This document shows positions 1-7,320 of a stretch of DNA of 36,788 bases, piece by piece. The first letter of the stretch is position 1; each line of letters starts with the position of its first letter. The position numbers and the translations under genes were made by a program. The DNA is from Thermodesulfatator autotrophicus. GTDB lineage: Bacteria; Desulfobacterota; Thermodesulfobacteria; Thermodesulfobacteriales; Thermodesulfatatoraceae. The stretch lies in contig NZ_LSFI01000031.1 in NCBI RefSeq assembly GCF_001642325.1, positions 1 to 36,788 of the forward strand, in the 5' to 3' direction. A model generated the notes under the pieces. It had not been told where the DNA came from, did no database searches, and saw only the letters and a list, made by a program, of their open reading frames with translations.

Positions 1-29
1 CCTGCGGACACAGTTGACGAAACACTATG
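1..29. mobile_element. Left-edge copy of inverted repeat (probable IS end)
   Basis: Bases 2-29 are the exact reverse complement of 36761-36788 at the other end of the window (28 of 28). The core reads GGACACAGTTGACGAAACAC. A perfect inverted repeat exactly at both edges of an assembled piece is what results when assembly stops inside two copies of one insertion sequence. The core resembles ends of IS256/mutator-type elements as I remember them, but no transposase is present, so the family is not established. Confidence 0.6.
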
Positions 30-571
30 AACTTTTCAAAAATTGATAAATCTGTATGATGAACTTTTAATATCAAAATTTTATACACAAAAAACAATAA
101 GTTTCCAATAATCATTAAAAAAAGAAAGCATGAAATAGATGTAAATTTACATCTTATTCAGGGAAGATCTAAAATAGGCAGGAGTTTTTAATTTTATCCT
201 CAGACACAATTTTTGGTCGTACTCTCAGTTTTGGGAGGTTAAGGAGAGAACTTTCAAGGATATGCGTGGTAGAGATACGAGAAGGAAGGGCGAAAGGATC
301 GGATTCTCAAGTGGACGGAGGGTAGTCCTTTAGTGAGGAAGGCATACAAAGCGTTTAGGCTTAAGATTTTTGGTGAACTTGAGATTTTTCCTGATGAGGA
401 GAGCAGGCGTTAATTTTAGTGCCAGATAATTTCCTTTAAAGAAGACCTCTAGTACTCACGCCTAGTTTTTGGTAATCTCTTGTAACACTTGTGTAGTAAG
501 GGATAACGGCTTTTTGTGTATCTATCAACTGTCAAACTCGGGTTCGTAAGCAGAACGCCAAAAAAAGATTT
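30..571. other. Gene-poor left flank
   Basis: No intact gene is visible in this 540-bp stretch. The first 150 bp are very AT-rich and contain ATGAACTTTT twice (27-36 and 59-68). The stretch 240-413 has the look of decayed coding sequence and is listed separately. From 414 to 571 I see no convincing gene, tRNA or terminator. With the adjoining repeat this looks like insertion-sequence flank or scar. Confidence 0.4.
273..413 (+). pseudogene. Possible 3' remnant of a decayed gene (transposase-like?)
   Basis: A frame open for 46 codons ends in TAA at 411-413. It encodes a basic, protein-like tail containing LKWTEGSPLVRKAY and later FGELEIFPDEE. In-frame stops lie directly upstream at 270-272 and 240-242, so if this was a gene it is now broken. 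Its position next to a probable IS end suggests the C-terminus of a transposase or another protein cut by insertion. I do not recognise the family, and it could be chance. Confidence 0.2.
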
Positions 572-1207
572 TTAGAGGTTCCCTAGTATTTTTTCGGCGG
601 TTATTTTTTCTTGCAGGAGAGCAAGGGTTTCTTGAGGAGTAGTAAGTCTTCCGACGATTAGTTTTAAAATCTTTGCTCCTTTATTTTTATAATATTCGCG
701 TAAAGGCCTGGTTCTTTTCTTATAAGTTTGCCATTTACGGTAAATAAGCTCTATATAGTCATCATCACGGCCTTTGCGGTCGCCACCAATATCCCGGTGG
801 ATACGCTCAAGTATCTCTTCAAAAGAAGCTTCTATTGTCACCACCAGGGGGATAAAAATCTTTTTAGCCAGGGCTTTGGCCTGACCCTGGTGGCGAGGAA
901 GCCCATTCATAATAATTATTTCACGTCCGGAGAAATTTTTAGCCTTAAGGAAGGAAGTCAGTATTTTTTCGGCCAAATAAAAATGCTCGTTTTCAAGGAG
1001 AAGGCCTTCTTCAAGGACTTTTTTAATGAAGATTTGTTCTGATGGTAAGATATCATACCGATGGGCCCCTTTGGCAATGGCCCTTAATTCTCGGCCAAAA
1101 TCAAAGTGAAGGCACTTATAACCAAAAAGCCCTACTTCTTCTAAGAGATCTCCCAAAGGGCTTTTCCCCACTCCTGTTGGTCCAAGAAGAAGTATTCCCT
1201 TAAGCAT
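572..1207 (-). CDS. Adenylate-kinase-like nucleotide kinase
   Basis: A 211-residue P-loop protein of the nucleoside monophosphate kinase fold. The Walker A loop GPTGVGKS is at residues 9-16. The NGLPRHQGQA segment near residue 100 matches the DGFPR region that holds the acceptor nucleotide in adenylate kinases. A later stretch with RIHRDIGGDR and GRDDDYIELIYRKW matches the arginine-rich LID and the DD-x(n)-R signature. The length fits a short-lid adenylate kinase. It starts 3 bp after the ftsY stop and is surely in one operon with it. The NG-LPR variant and the sequence around it are diverged, so the substrate (AMP or another NMP) is uncertain; the usual adk sits in the ribosomal-protein cluster, so this may be a second, specialised copy. 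Confidence 0.75.
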   Translation of the reverse strand: MLKGILLLGPTGVGKSPLGDLLEEVGLFGYKCLHFDFGRELRAIAKGAHRYDILPSEQIFIKKVLEEGLLLENEHFYLAEKILTSFLKAKNFSGREIIIMNGLPRHQGQAKALAKKIFIPLVVTIEASFEEILERIHRDIGGDRKGRDDDYIELIYRKWQTYKKRTRPLREYYKNKGAKILKLIVGRLTTPQETLALLQEKITAEKILGNL

Positions 1208-1210
1208 AAA

Positions 1211-2176
1211 TTAAGGAATGATAGCTTCTACAAAAGCTTTGGGGTCAAAAGGTTCAAGGTCTTCTAGTTTTTCTCCCAGCCCAATGAAGGATATGGGAAT
1301 TTTGAATAAATGGGTAAGGGTTAGAACTATACCACCTTTGGCTGTCCCGTCCATTTTGGTGACGATTAAAGTGTGTATGGGTAGGGCTTCTTTAAACCAC
1401 TTGACCTGGCTTACTGCGTTTTGGCCAGTGGTGGCGTCAATGACCAGTATATTTTGATGAGGAGCTCCTTCAACGGCTTTGCCTGCCACTCTGGCCATTT
1501 TTTTTAGTTCTTCCATCAGGTTATATTTGGTATGAAGGCGGCCAGCGGTATCAATGAGAGCTACGTCAATCTGCCGGCTTGTGGCAGCCTTTAAACCTTC
1601 AAAAACAACAGAAGCCGGGTCAGCTCCAAGTTTTTGTTTGATAACAGGGATTTCCATACGTTTGCCCCAGTTTTCAAGCTGTTCAATGGCCGCAGCGCGG
1701 AAGGTATCAGCTGCTATGAAAAGAACGGAAAATCCGCTTTTTTTCAAACGATAGCCTAACTTAGCAATGGAAGTGGTTTTGCCAACCCCGTTTACCCCTA
1801 CTACAAAAATAGCTGCCGGCCTTGCTTCTGGGGGGAAAGCAGGGGGTTCAAGGGAAAGAATCTTAAGCATTTCAGCCTTAAGGGCTTCTTTAAACTCAGA
1901 AGTTTTAAGAAGCTCACCCTGTGAGACCCTAATCCTCAAAGGAGTTAAAAGCCTTTTGATAGTGTCAATGTTAATATCAGCGGTTATTAAGGCCTCTTCA
2001 AGTTCTTCAAAGAATTTTTCATCAACGTTTCTTTCAATAACAAATACTTCACCCAGGCCTTCTTTGAGCTTTTCTCGTGTGCGTGAAAGCCTTTCCTTAA
2101 ATTTTCCTAAAAGTTTTTTCTCTTCAGGGACTTCAGCGGTTTCTTTTTTATCTTTTTTGCGTAGCCACTTGAACAT
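1211..2176 (-). CDS. ftsY: Signal recognition particle receptor FtsY
   Basis: SRP-receptor GTPase that docks ribosome-nascent chain complexes bound to Ffh/4.5S RNA at the inner membrane. The N-terminal A region is short and highly charged (FKWLRKKDKK), followed by the helical N domain and the G domain. The G domain shows G1 GVNGVGKTTSIAK, G3 DTAGRLHTKYNLMEEL, G4 TKMDGTAKGG and the closing GLGEKLEDLEPFD typical of FtsY. I place the start at 2176 (321 aa): an AAGGA lies about 6 nt upstream, whereas the in-frame ATG at 2191 has no ribosome binding site. It heads a two-gene minus-strand operon with the adenylate-kinase-like gene and is divergent from ilvE. Confidence 0.96.
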   Translation of the reverse strand: MFKWLRKKDKKETAEVPEEKKLLGKFKERLSRTREKLKEGLGEVFVIERNVDEKFFEELEEALITADINIDTIKRLLTPLRIRVSQGELLKTSEFKEALKAEMLKILSLEPPAFPPEARPAAIFVVGVNGVGKTTSIAKLGYRLKKSGFSVLFIAADTFRAAAIEQLENWGKRMEIPVIKQKLGADPASVVFEGLKAATSRQIDVALIDTAGRLHTKYNLMEELKKMARVAGKAVEGAPHQNILVIDATTGQNAVSQVKWFKEALPIHTLIVTKMDGTAKGGIVLTLTHLFKIPISFIGLGEKLEDLEPFDPKAFVEAIIP

Positions 2177-2246
2177 AGGAAATCCTTGCATTAAAAAAAG
2201 TTAAATTCGGTTTAAGAGATATACTACGTTAAAGGACTTGGCAAGA

Positions 2247-3317
2247 ATGGAAATAAGACTTGATCTTTTACCTGCGGAAAAAAGAAGGAAGCTTGACCTA
2301 GAAGGCGGCCTTCCCTTTGGGCGTATCTTTACTGACCACATGTTTTTAATGCTTTACGATGAAGCCAAAGGCTGGCACAGCCACCAAATAAAGCCTTATG
2401 AGCCCATCTGCCTTGACCCGGCAGCAGCCGTTTTCCACTATAGTCAGACCATATTTGAAGGGTTAAAGGCCTATTACGGTGTTGATGGTCGTATCAGGCT
2501 TTTTCGGCCAGAACGCAATATGGCTCGTATGAACTATTCAGCCAGACGTATGTGTATGCCCTCTATTGACGAAGGTTTTGTATTAAAGGCCCTTAAAACC
2601 CTGGTTGATATTGAAAAAGACTGGGTTCCCAGGGAAAAGGGTTCAGCCCTTTACATCAGGCCCCTGATGATGGGAACCGAAGCCTTCTTAGGCGTGAAAC
2701 CAAGCAGTGAGTATATTTTTTTCATTATCCTTTCTCCAGTAGGTGCTTATTATAAAGAAGGTTTTAATCCCATCAAAATTTACGTTACAGACAAATATGT
2801 TCGCGCTGCTCCAGGGGGAGTGGGAGACGTTAAAACCGGTGGCAATTACGCTGCAAGCCTTATGGCCTCTGAAGAAGCAGCCAGGTTAGGCTATACCCAG
2901 GTGCTCTGGCTTGATGCGGTAGAACGCCGTTATGTGGAAGAAGTGGGCACCATGAATATTTTCTTTTACTTTGAGGAAGAACTGGTAACGCCTGCTCTTA
3001 CCGGGACTATCCTTCCTGGAATTACGAGAGAGTCTGTGATTCAAATGGCTAGAAGTTGGGGCCTTAAGGTTAGTGAACGCCGTATTACCATAGATGAAGT
3101 TATTGAGGGGGCTAAAACTGGTCGTCTAAAAGAATGTTTTGGCACAGGGACAGCGGCGGTTATTTCTCCAGTAGGCTGTCTGGCCTATAAGGGCAAGGAA
3201 TATATTATTAATGAAGGAAAAACAGGCCCACTGGCTAAAAAACTTTTTGAAGAGCTTACCGGGATCCAGTACGGCGAGAAACCTGACCCTTACGGCTGGA
3301 TACAGTTCGTTCCTTAA
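2247..3317 (+). CDS. ilvE: Branched-chain amino-acid aminotransferase
   Basis: PLP-dependent fold-type IV transaminase that interconverts 2-oxo acids with leucine, isoleucine and valine using glutamate. The length (about 356 aa) and motifs fit the class II (eukaryote-like) BCAT group: FEGLKAYYG, an arginine-rich RLFRPERNMARM, the catalytic lysine in GVGDVKTGGNYAAS, the EVGTMNIFF motif and a GTGTAAV phosphate-binding loop. ATG 2247 is preferred because AAAGGA (2231-2236) lies 10 nt upstream; the in-frame TTG at 2238 would have only 1 nt spacing. The gene is divergent from ftsY, and its last 62 bp overlap the convergent AAA+ gene. Confidence 0.95.
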   Translation: MEIRLDLLPAEKRRKLDLEGGLPFGRIFTDHMFLMLYDEAKGWHSHQIKPYEPICLDPAAAVFHYSQTIFEGLKAYYGVDGRIRLFRPERNMARMNYSARRMCMPSIDEGFVLKALKTLVDIEKDWVPREKGSALYIRPLMMGTEAFLGVKPSSEYIFFIILSPVGAYYKEGFNPIKIYVTDKYVRAAPGGVGDVKTGGNYAASLMASEEAARLGYTQVLWLDAVERRYVEEVGTMNIFFYFEEELVTPALTGTILPGITRESVIQMARSWGLKVSERRITIDEVIEGAKTGRLKECFGTGTAAVISPVGCLAYKGKEYIINEGKTGPLAKKLFEELTGIQYGEKPDPYGWIQFVP

Positions 3318-4452
3318 TTCTTTTCTCTTCTTGAATAAGCTGGCTTAGAAGGTCTTCAATATCTTTAAACTTGAGTTTTATTTCAAGACCTTGGGGTAAA
3401 TACTTTTTAAGGGCTTCTTCTTCGTTCCAGATTACCACATCTTTTATAATATTTTGCAATTCGTTTAAATTGTTAGGCCAGGAGTAGAATAACAATTTTT
3501 CTATAAAATCGGCTGAGAGAGAAAATATTTCTCTATGATACAAATGGGCGTAATGTTCCAGAAAATGTTGGGCAAGAAGAGGTATGTCTATTTTGCGTTC
3601 TTTTAAAGACGGGAGATAAAGGGCAAATTCTGATAGACGGAAAAATATCTCCACGTGAATTTTCCCGGCCTTGAGGACTTCTTCAGGAGGCCTTGAAAGA
3701 GATACAATCAATTTAGCCGAACTTTTTACGGCTTCTTTGGCGCCCAGGGGGTAAAAATAGCCGCTTTCAATAAAAGAAAGGAGCTTTATCTGGGTTTTTA
3801 GCGGAAGATAATCAAGGTTTTCTATATAAAGAACACCCTCTCCCGCTCTGGCTAAAAGTCCCTTTTTTTCTTTTTTGATGTTAGGTAAAGTTTTAGCGGC
3901 AAAACCGAAAAGCACCGCTTCAATCATTTCTGAGGGTAAGTTCTGAGGAGAAAACTTGATAAAATTTCCGCCGCGATAAGCCTGGATATGACGAGCAATT
4001 AATTCCTTGCCTGTTCCTTTGGCTCCCCAAAGTAATACTGGTGAAGGAATAGAGGCTAATTTAGGAATAAAATTTCTTAATTTGACGATGCTTGCGTGTT
4101 TTCCTATTAAAGGATTTTCTCTTTCTTCACGCGTTAGTGGTAAATGGCTTGAGAACATTTCTTCAATGAAAGAAATAAGACGGCTCACTAAAAGAGGGCG
4201 TTTTAGAAATCTGGATTCCTTTTCTTTTAAATCCAGGGAGGGGGTTTTTTGACTTATGACCAGAATTTTGACATTTTTTCTGAGTCTAGAGAGAACAGAC
4301 TCTACCATTTGGGGAGGTATTTTTTTGGGTTCAACCAGGATTAGCAAATTAGCGTTCTCTAGCCGTGTTTCATCAAGCTTGGCCAGAGTTAACAAATGGC
4401 TAAGATAATGGCCGACTAATTTATCTCCACTGATTAATTTATACTTTATCAT
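3256..4452 (-). CDS. Degenerate NtrC-type AAA+ protein, no GAFTGA, no HTH
   Basis: About 398 aa. Residues 1-100 look like a receiver domain without the phospho-acceptor Asp (LLILVEPKK at the beta-3 position) but with the later LKRP lysine. Residues 112-345 are a sigma54-activator-type AAA+ domain with Walker A GAKGTGKE (143-150). Key parts are changed: the GAFTGA loop after LFG (181-183) reads FAAKTLPNIK, Walker B reads VLYIENLD instead of LFLDE, and the sensor II WPGNVREL reads WPNNLNEL. The C-terminus is a short charged helix, not a Fis-type helix-turn-helix, and its last 20 codons lie antisense to the end of ilvE. It probably cannot activate sigma54 itself. Start at ATG 4452 is chosen over the upstream TTG at 4473; neither has a clear ribosome binding site. 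Confidence 0.7.
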   Translation of the reverse strand: MIKYKLISGDKLVGHYLSHLLTLAKLDETRLENANLLILVEPKKIPPQMVESVLSRLRKNVKILVISQKTPSLDLKEKESRFLKRPLLVSRLISFIEEMFSSHLPLTREERENPLIGKHASIVKLRNFIPKLASIPSPVLLWGAKGTGKELIARHIQAYRGGNFIKFSPQNLPSEMIEAVLFGFAAKTLPNIKKEKKGLLARAGEGVLYIENLDYLPLKTQIKLLSFIESGYFYPLGAKEAVKSSAKLIVSLSRPPEEVLKAGKIHVEIFFRLSEFALYLPSLKERKIDIPLLAQHFLEHYAHLYHREIFSLSADFIEKLLFYSWPNNLNELQNIIKDVVIWNEEEALKKYLPQGLEIKLKFKDIEDLLSQLIQEEKRIKERTVSSRKGQVSRRTGSR

Positions 4453-4473
4453 TATTTGTTTTTGATAATGCAA

Positions 4474-4563
4474 AAAATGTGCCTTTTAAAAGAAAAAGGG
4501 AGTTACAGGAAATAATTTCTCTGAAAACTTTATGTTTTCTAGCTTTTAGGAAATTAGATTTGA
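4474..4563. other. AT-rich divergent spacer
   Basis: Upstream region of the minus-strand AAA+ gene. I see no gene and no sigma54 -24/-12 element on either strand. Promoters for the AAA+ gene presumably lie here but none is clear enough to mark. Confidence 0.4.
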
Positions 4564-4632
4564 GGGAAATTTTTTGGAGTCTAATCAGGTATAATGGGAA
4601 AAAATTTTCCTATTATGGGAAAAATTTTTCCT
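4564..4632. promoter_or_regulatory. Array of A/T-core palindromes (operator-like)
   Basis: Two near-perfect palindromes, GGGAAAAAATTTTCC (4596-4610) and GGGAAAAATTTTTCC (4618-4632), are spaced 22 bp start to start, about two helical turns. A degenerate third copy, GGGAAATTTTTTGGA, begins at 4564, a further 32 bp (three turns) upstream. A perfect TATAAT lies at 4590-4595 just in front of the first full palindrome. The array sits in the divergent spacer between the AAA+ gene and tRNA-Gln/ABC exporter. The same-face spacing suggests an operator for a dimeric repressor or an intrinsically bent A-tract region. The binding protein is unknown. Confidence 0.4.
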
Positions 4633-4670
4633 TTTAGGCACCACAAGTCTAATAAAAAAGAAGTGGTCTC

Positions 4671-4698
4671 TTGCAAGAAACTGCTAATAAGTTATTTT
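4671..4698 (+). promoter_or_regulatory. Putative sigma70 promoter of tRNA-Gln and ABC exporter
   Basis: TTGCAA (4671-4676) as -35 and TATTTT (4693-4698) as -10, 16 bp apart, would start transcription about 8 bp before the mature tRNA 5' end at 4713. No other strong promoter separates the tRNA from the ABC genes. Confidence 0.45.
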
Positions 4699-4712
4699 AA
4701 ATATACCTTTGA

Positions 4713-4787
4713 TCCCGGGTCGTCTAATCGGCAGGACATGGGGTTTTGGCCCCCATAGTGGTGGTTCGAGTCCACCCCCGGGATCCA
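4713..4787 (+). tRNA. tRNA-Gln, anticodon TTG
   Basis: Full cloverleaf by eye. The acceptor stem is TCCCGGG (4713-4719) with CCCGGGA (4777-4783). The D arm begins TCGTCTAATCGG, as is usual in glutamine tRNAs. The anticodon stem is TGGGG/CCCCA around the loop TTTTGGC, giving anticodon TTG (reads CAA). The T arm is GGTGG-TTCGAGT-CCACC. CCA is encoded (4785-4787). An apparent reading frame running through this region from 4709 is not a protein start. Confidence 0.95.
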
Positions 4788-4801
4788 ACTTGAACCCTTC
4801 C

Positions 4802-5521
4802 ATGGACACTATCCTTGAAGTAAAAAATCTAAGCAAGAAATTTGGGGCTTTTTGGGCCTTAAAAGACGTCTCTTTTACCCTTTATGAGGGAGAGATTTTA
4901 GGGATTCTCGGGCCAAATGGAGCCGGAAAGACCACTCTTATAAATTGCTTGCTGGGCCTGGTTTTACCCACTGAAGGCCGCATAAATTACTTTGGCCTGC
5001 CTTTCCCAAAATATCGCTCCAAAGTGCTGGAAAAAGTTAATTTTGCTTCAAACTATGTGGGGCTTCCCCTTTCCTTGACCCTTGAAGAAAATCTTTTGGT
5101 TTATGCCCATCTTTACCGTCTCAAAAATCCAAAAGAAAAAATAAGCGAGTTACTAAAGCTTTTTGGCCTCTGGGAAAAAAGAAAACTTCGTACGCGTACT
5201 CTTTCTTCAGGCCAGATGATGCGCCTTTGCCTGGCCAAGGCCTTACTTAATGAACCCAGGATACTTCTCCTAGACGAACCCACTGCTGGCCTTGACCCAG
5301 AAATTGCTAGAGATACCCGCAGCCTTTTGCAGAGTTTAAGCCACGAAAAAAATACAAGTATTATCATTACTTCTCATAACCTTTCAGAGATAGAGCGTAT
5401 AAGTGACCGTGTCCTTGTCCTTCAAAAAGGACAGGTTAAGGCCCTCGGTACCAAAGAGGAACTTTTAAAAAGCTTTGAAGCCAAAAGCCTGGAAGATCTT
5501 TATTTCAGGTTAAACCTATGA
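4802..5521 (+). CDS. ABC transporter ATP-binding subunit (ABC-2 exporter)
   Basis: Nucleotide-binding subunit of about 239 aa that should power the permease encoded directly downstream. It shows Walker A GPNGAGKTT, Q-loop region, signature LSSGQMMRL, Walker B ILLLDEP, D-loop AGLDPE and H-loop TSHN. ATG 4802 is chosen because the ABC fold begins at ILEVKNLSKKFG; any earlier start would translate the tRNA. No ribosome binding site is visible, since the ATG lies only 14 nt after the tRNA CCA, so RNase processing would leave a very short leader. The stop overlaps the permease start (ATGA at 5518-5521), implying translational coupling. The family (CcmA/NodI/DRA-like) exports lipids, polysaccharides or drugs; the substrate cannot be told. 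Confidence 0.9.
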   Translation: MDTILEVKNLSKKFGAFWALKDVSFTLYEGEILGILGPNGAGKTTLINCLLGLVLPTEGRINYFGLPFPKYRSKVLEKVNFASNYVGLPLSLTLEENLLVYAHLYRLKNPKEKISELLKLFGLWEKRKLRTRTLSSGQMMRLCLAKALLNEPRILLLDEPTAGLDPEIARDTRSLLQSLSHEKNTSIIITSHNLSEIERISDRVLVLQKGQVKALGTKEELLKSFEAKSLEDLYFRLNL

Positions 5522-6309
5522 ATCCCAGACGTATTTACGCGGTAATATTAAGGCAAGTTTTTCTTTATCGGCGGAGTTTTACCAGGGTGCTTGATGTTTT
5601 TTACTGGCCTACGGTAGATCTCCTTCTATGGGGATTTATTACTATCTATTTAGCCAGAGGAGGAGCTTCCCTTCCTCCTTACGCCTCGTTTTTCCTGGGA
5701 GGCTTGATTCTTTGGAATATCCTTTTAAGGGCCCAGCAGGGGGTTTCTGTTTCATTTTTAGAAGATATCTGGGCCAGGAATTTAATCAATCTCTTCGTTT
5801 CTCCACTAAAGATATCAGAATATCTTGTGGCCCTTGTGTGCATAAGTTTAATCAAAGTCGCCTTTGCTTTTGGGGTTATGTCTTTTCTAGCAAGCCTTTG
5901 TTTTGGTTTTCAGGTTTTCAAACTTGGTTTCTGGCTTTTGCTATTTGTTTTGAATCTCTGTGCTATGGGCTGGGCCATTGGTCTGGTGACCATGTCAGCT
6001 ATTCTCTGGTTTGGCCAGGAGGCCGAGATCCTGGCCTGGGCTCTCGCCTTTCTCTTTTTGCCAGTGTCAGGGGTTTTTTATCCAGTGGAGGTTTTGCCTG
6101 AAGGCTTAAGGCAGGTGGCTACCATAGTGCCGGCTTCTTACGTGTTTGAAGGTATGCGTGAGGTTCTTTTAGCCAAAAGCCTTAACCTTTCTCTTTTACA
6201 AAAGGCCTTTCTTTTGAATTTGTTCTATCTCTCAGGAAGTCTGGTTTTATTTTTAACGGTATATCGTAAGGCCCTGGAAAAAGGCACTATCCCAAAGATT
6301 GGAGAATGA
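5518..6309 (+). CDS. ABC-2 type permease
   Basis: Integral inner-membrane protein of 263 aa with about six hydrophobic helices (roughly residues 30-47, 57-75, 98-122, 135-165, 170-190, 230-250). The layout and the PVSGVFYPVEVLPEGLRQ segment between helices 5 and 6 are typical of the NodJ/ABC-2 permease family. It is coupled by a 4-bp overlap to the ATPase gene. Two such half-units form the exporter channel. Nothing nearby indicates the substrate. Confidence 0.9.
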   Translation: MNPRRIYAVILRQVFLYRRSFTRVLDVFYWPTVDLLLWGFITIYLARGGASLPPYASFFLGGLILWNILLRAQQGVSVSFLEDIWARNLINLFVSPLKISEYLVALVCISLIKVAFAFGVMSFLASLCFGFQVFKLGFWLLLFVLNLCAMGWAIGLVTMSAILWFGQEAEILAWALAFLFLPVSGVFYPVEVLPEGLRQVATIVPASYVFEGMREVLLAKSLNLSLLQKAFLLNLFYLSGSLVLFLTVYRKALEKGTIPKIGE

Positions 6310-6350
6310 TTGCAATTTTTTTATTTTAGTCTAAAATTTGTAACGCTTAC

Positions 6351-6379
6351 TTGACAAGAAAGCCCAAGTCTTTTAAAGA
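6351..6379 (+). promoter_or_regulatory. Promoter of rplM-rpsI
   Basis: A perfect TTGACA (6351-6356) is followed after exactly 17 bp by TAAAGA (6374-6379). The rplM start lies about 25 bp downstream of the expected transcription start. This is the strongest sigma70-type promoter in the first 10 kb. Confidence 0.75.
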
Positions 6380-6411
6380 TTTTGAGCCGATCTGGCAGTG
6401 GAGGAGTAAAA

Positions 6412-6855
6412 ATGGCTATATTTACATCTCAGACCCCGATGTTGAAAAAGGAAGAAGTAAAAAGGGCCTGGTACGTGGTTGACGCCAAGGGTAAGACTTT
6501 AGGTCGTCTGGCAAGCATTATTGCTTACCGCTTGCAGGGCAAACATCGCCCTGACTACACCCCTCATGTTGACGCCGGGGACTTTATCGTAGTGGTAAAC
6601 GCTGACAAAGTGAAGCTTTCTGGCAAAAAGCTTGATCAGAAGATTTACTGGCGTCATTCTGGCTACATGGGAGGGATTAAGCTTACGCCAGCCAAAAAGA
6701 TGCTTGCTAATAAGCCTGAAGAAGTTATCAGGCTGGCGGTAAAGCGTATGCTTCCCAAAAATCGCCTGGGTCGCAAAATGCTTAAAAAGTTAAAGGTTTA
6801 TAGGGGGGAGGCTCACCCTCATACCGCTCAGAAACCAAAAGTTTTAGAAATCTAA
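6412..6855 (+). CDS. rplM: 50S ribosomal protein L13
   Basis: L13, an early-assembling large-subunit protein that binds 23S rRNA. Recognisable features are [16 protein letters not shown] near the N-terminus, [18 protein letters not shown] in the middle and a basic tail ending [18 protein letters not shown] 6412 is chosen because GGAGG lies 7-8 nt upstream; an upstream in-frame TTG at 6382 overlaps the promoter -10 region. Length is 147 aa, slightly longer than E. coli L13. rpsI follows 13 bp later, the usual L13-S9 operon. Confidence 0.97.
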   Translation: MAIFTSQTPMLKKEEVKRAWYVVDAKGKTLGRLASIIAYRLQGKHRPDYTPHVDAGDFIVVVNADKVKLSGKKLDQKIYWRHSGYMGGIKLTPAKKMLANKPEEVIRLAVKRMLPKNRLGRKMLKKLKVYRGEAHPHTAQKPKVLEI

Positions 6856-6868
6856 GAGGTGAGACAAG

Positions 6869-7270
6869 ATGGCTAAGAATCCTGAAAGGTTTTACGCTAC
6901 TGGCAAGAGGAAAACCGCTATTGCCCGTGTCTGGATTATGCCTGGAAGTGGCCAGTTTAAAGTTAATAACAAGCCCTTTGAGGAATATTTTTCTGATAAC
7001 GTAGTAGCCAGGCACGTGGTAGAACAGCCCTTTAATGTTACAGGCACTTCTGGCAAGTTTGACATTATCTGTACAGTCAAAGGCGGTGGCAAGTCTGCTC
7101 AGGCAGAGGCCATAAGACATGGTGTGGCCAGAGCGCTAATAGTTTATAACGAAGAGCTTCGCCCTTCTCTCAAAAAAGCTGGTTTTCTTACCCGTGATGC
7201 CCGCGTTAAAGAGCGCAAGAAATACGGTCTTCGCGGGGCACGGCGCGGCCAGCAATACTCCAAACGCTAA
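6869..7270 (+). CDS. rpsI: 30S ribosomal protein S9
   Basis: S9 (133 aa), a 30S head protein whose basic tail reaches the P-site tRNA. It shows YATGKRKTAIARVW, the central GGGKSAQAEAIRHGVARAL motif and the conserved C-terminus GLRGARRGQQYSKR ending in KR. It is preceded by an AGGTGAG ribosome binding site, follows rplM and is closed by an intrinsic terminator 14 bp later. Confidence 0.97.
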   Translation: MAKNPERFYATGKRKTAIARVWIMPGSGQFKVNNKPFEEYFSDNVVARHVVEQPFNVTGTSGKFDIICTVKGGGKSAQAEAIRHGVARALIVYNEELRPSLKKAGFLTRDARVKERKKYGLRGARRGQQYSKR

Positions 7271-7283
7271 ACTGGAAGCTGTC

Positions 7284-7315
7284 AGGGGAGCCACTTGGCT
7301 CCCCTTTAATTTTTT
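7284..7315 (+). terminator. Intrinsic terminator after rpsI
   Basis: A 9-bp perfect stem AGGGGAGCC/GGCTCCCCT with loop ACTT, then a T-rich tract (7305-7315). It ends the ribosomal-protein operon and lies only 6 bp before the argC start codon. Confidence 0.9.
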
Positions 7316-7320
7316 ATACC

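Noticed and set aside
4474-4700. Sigma54 (-24/-12) promoter near the AAA+ gene
   Set aside because: No TGGCAC-N5-TTGCW match on either strand by eye.
4709-4801. Longer N-terminus for the ABC ATPase starting at 4709
   Set aside because: It would translate the tRNA-Gln gene; the ABC fold starts just after ATG 4802.
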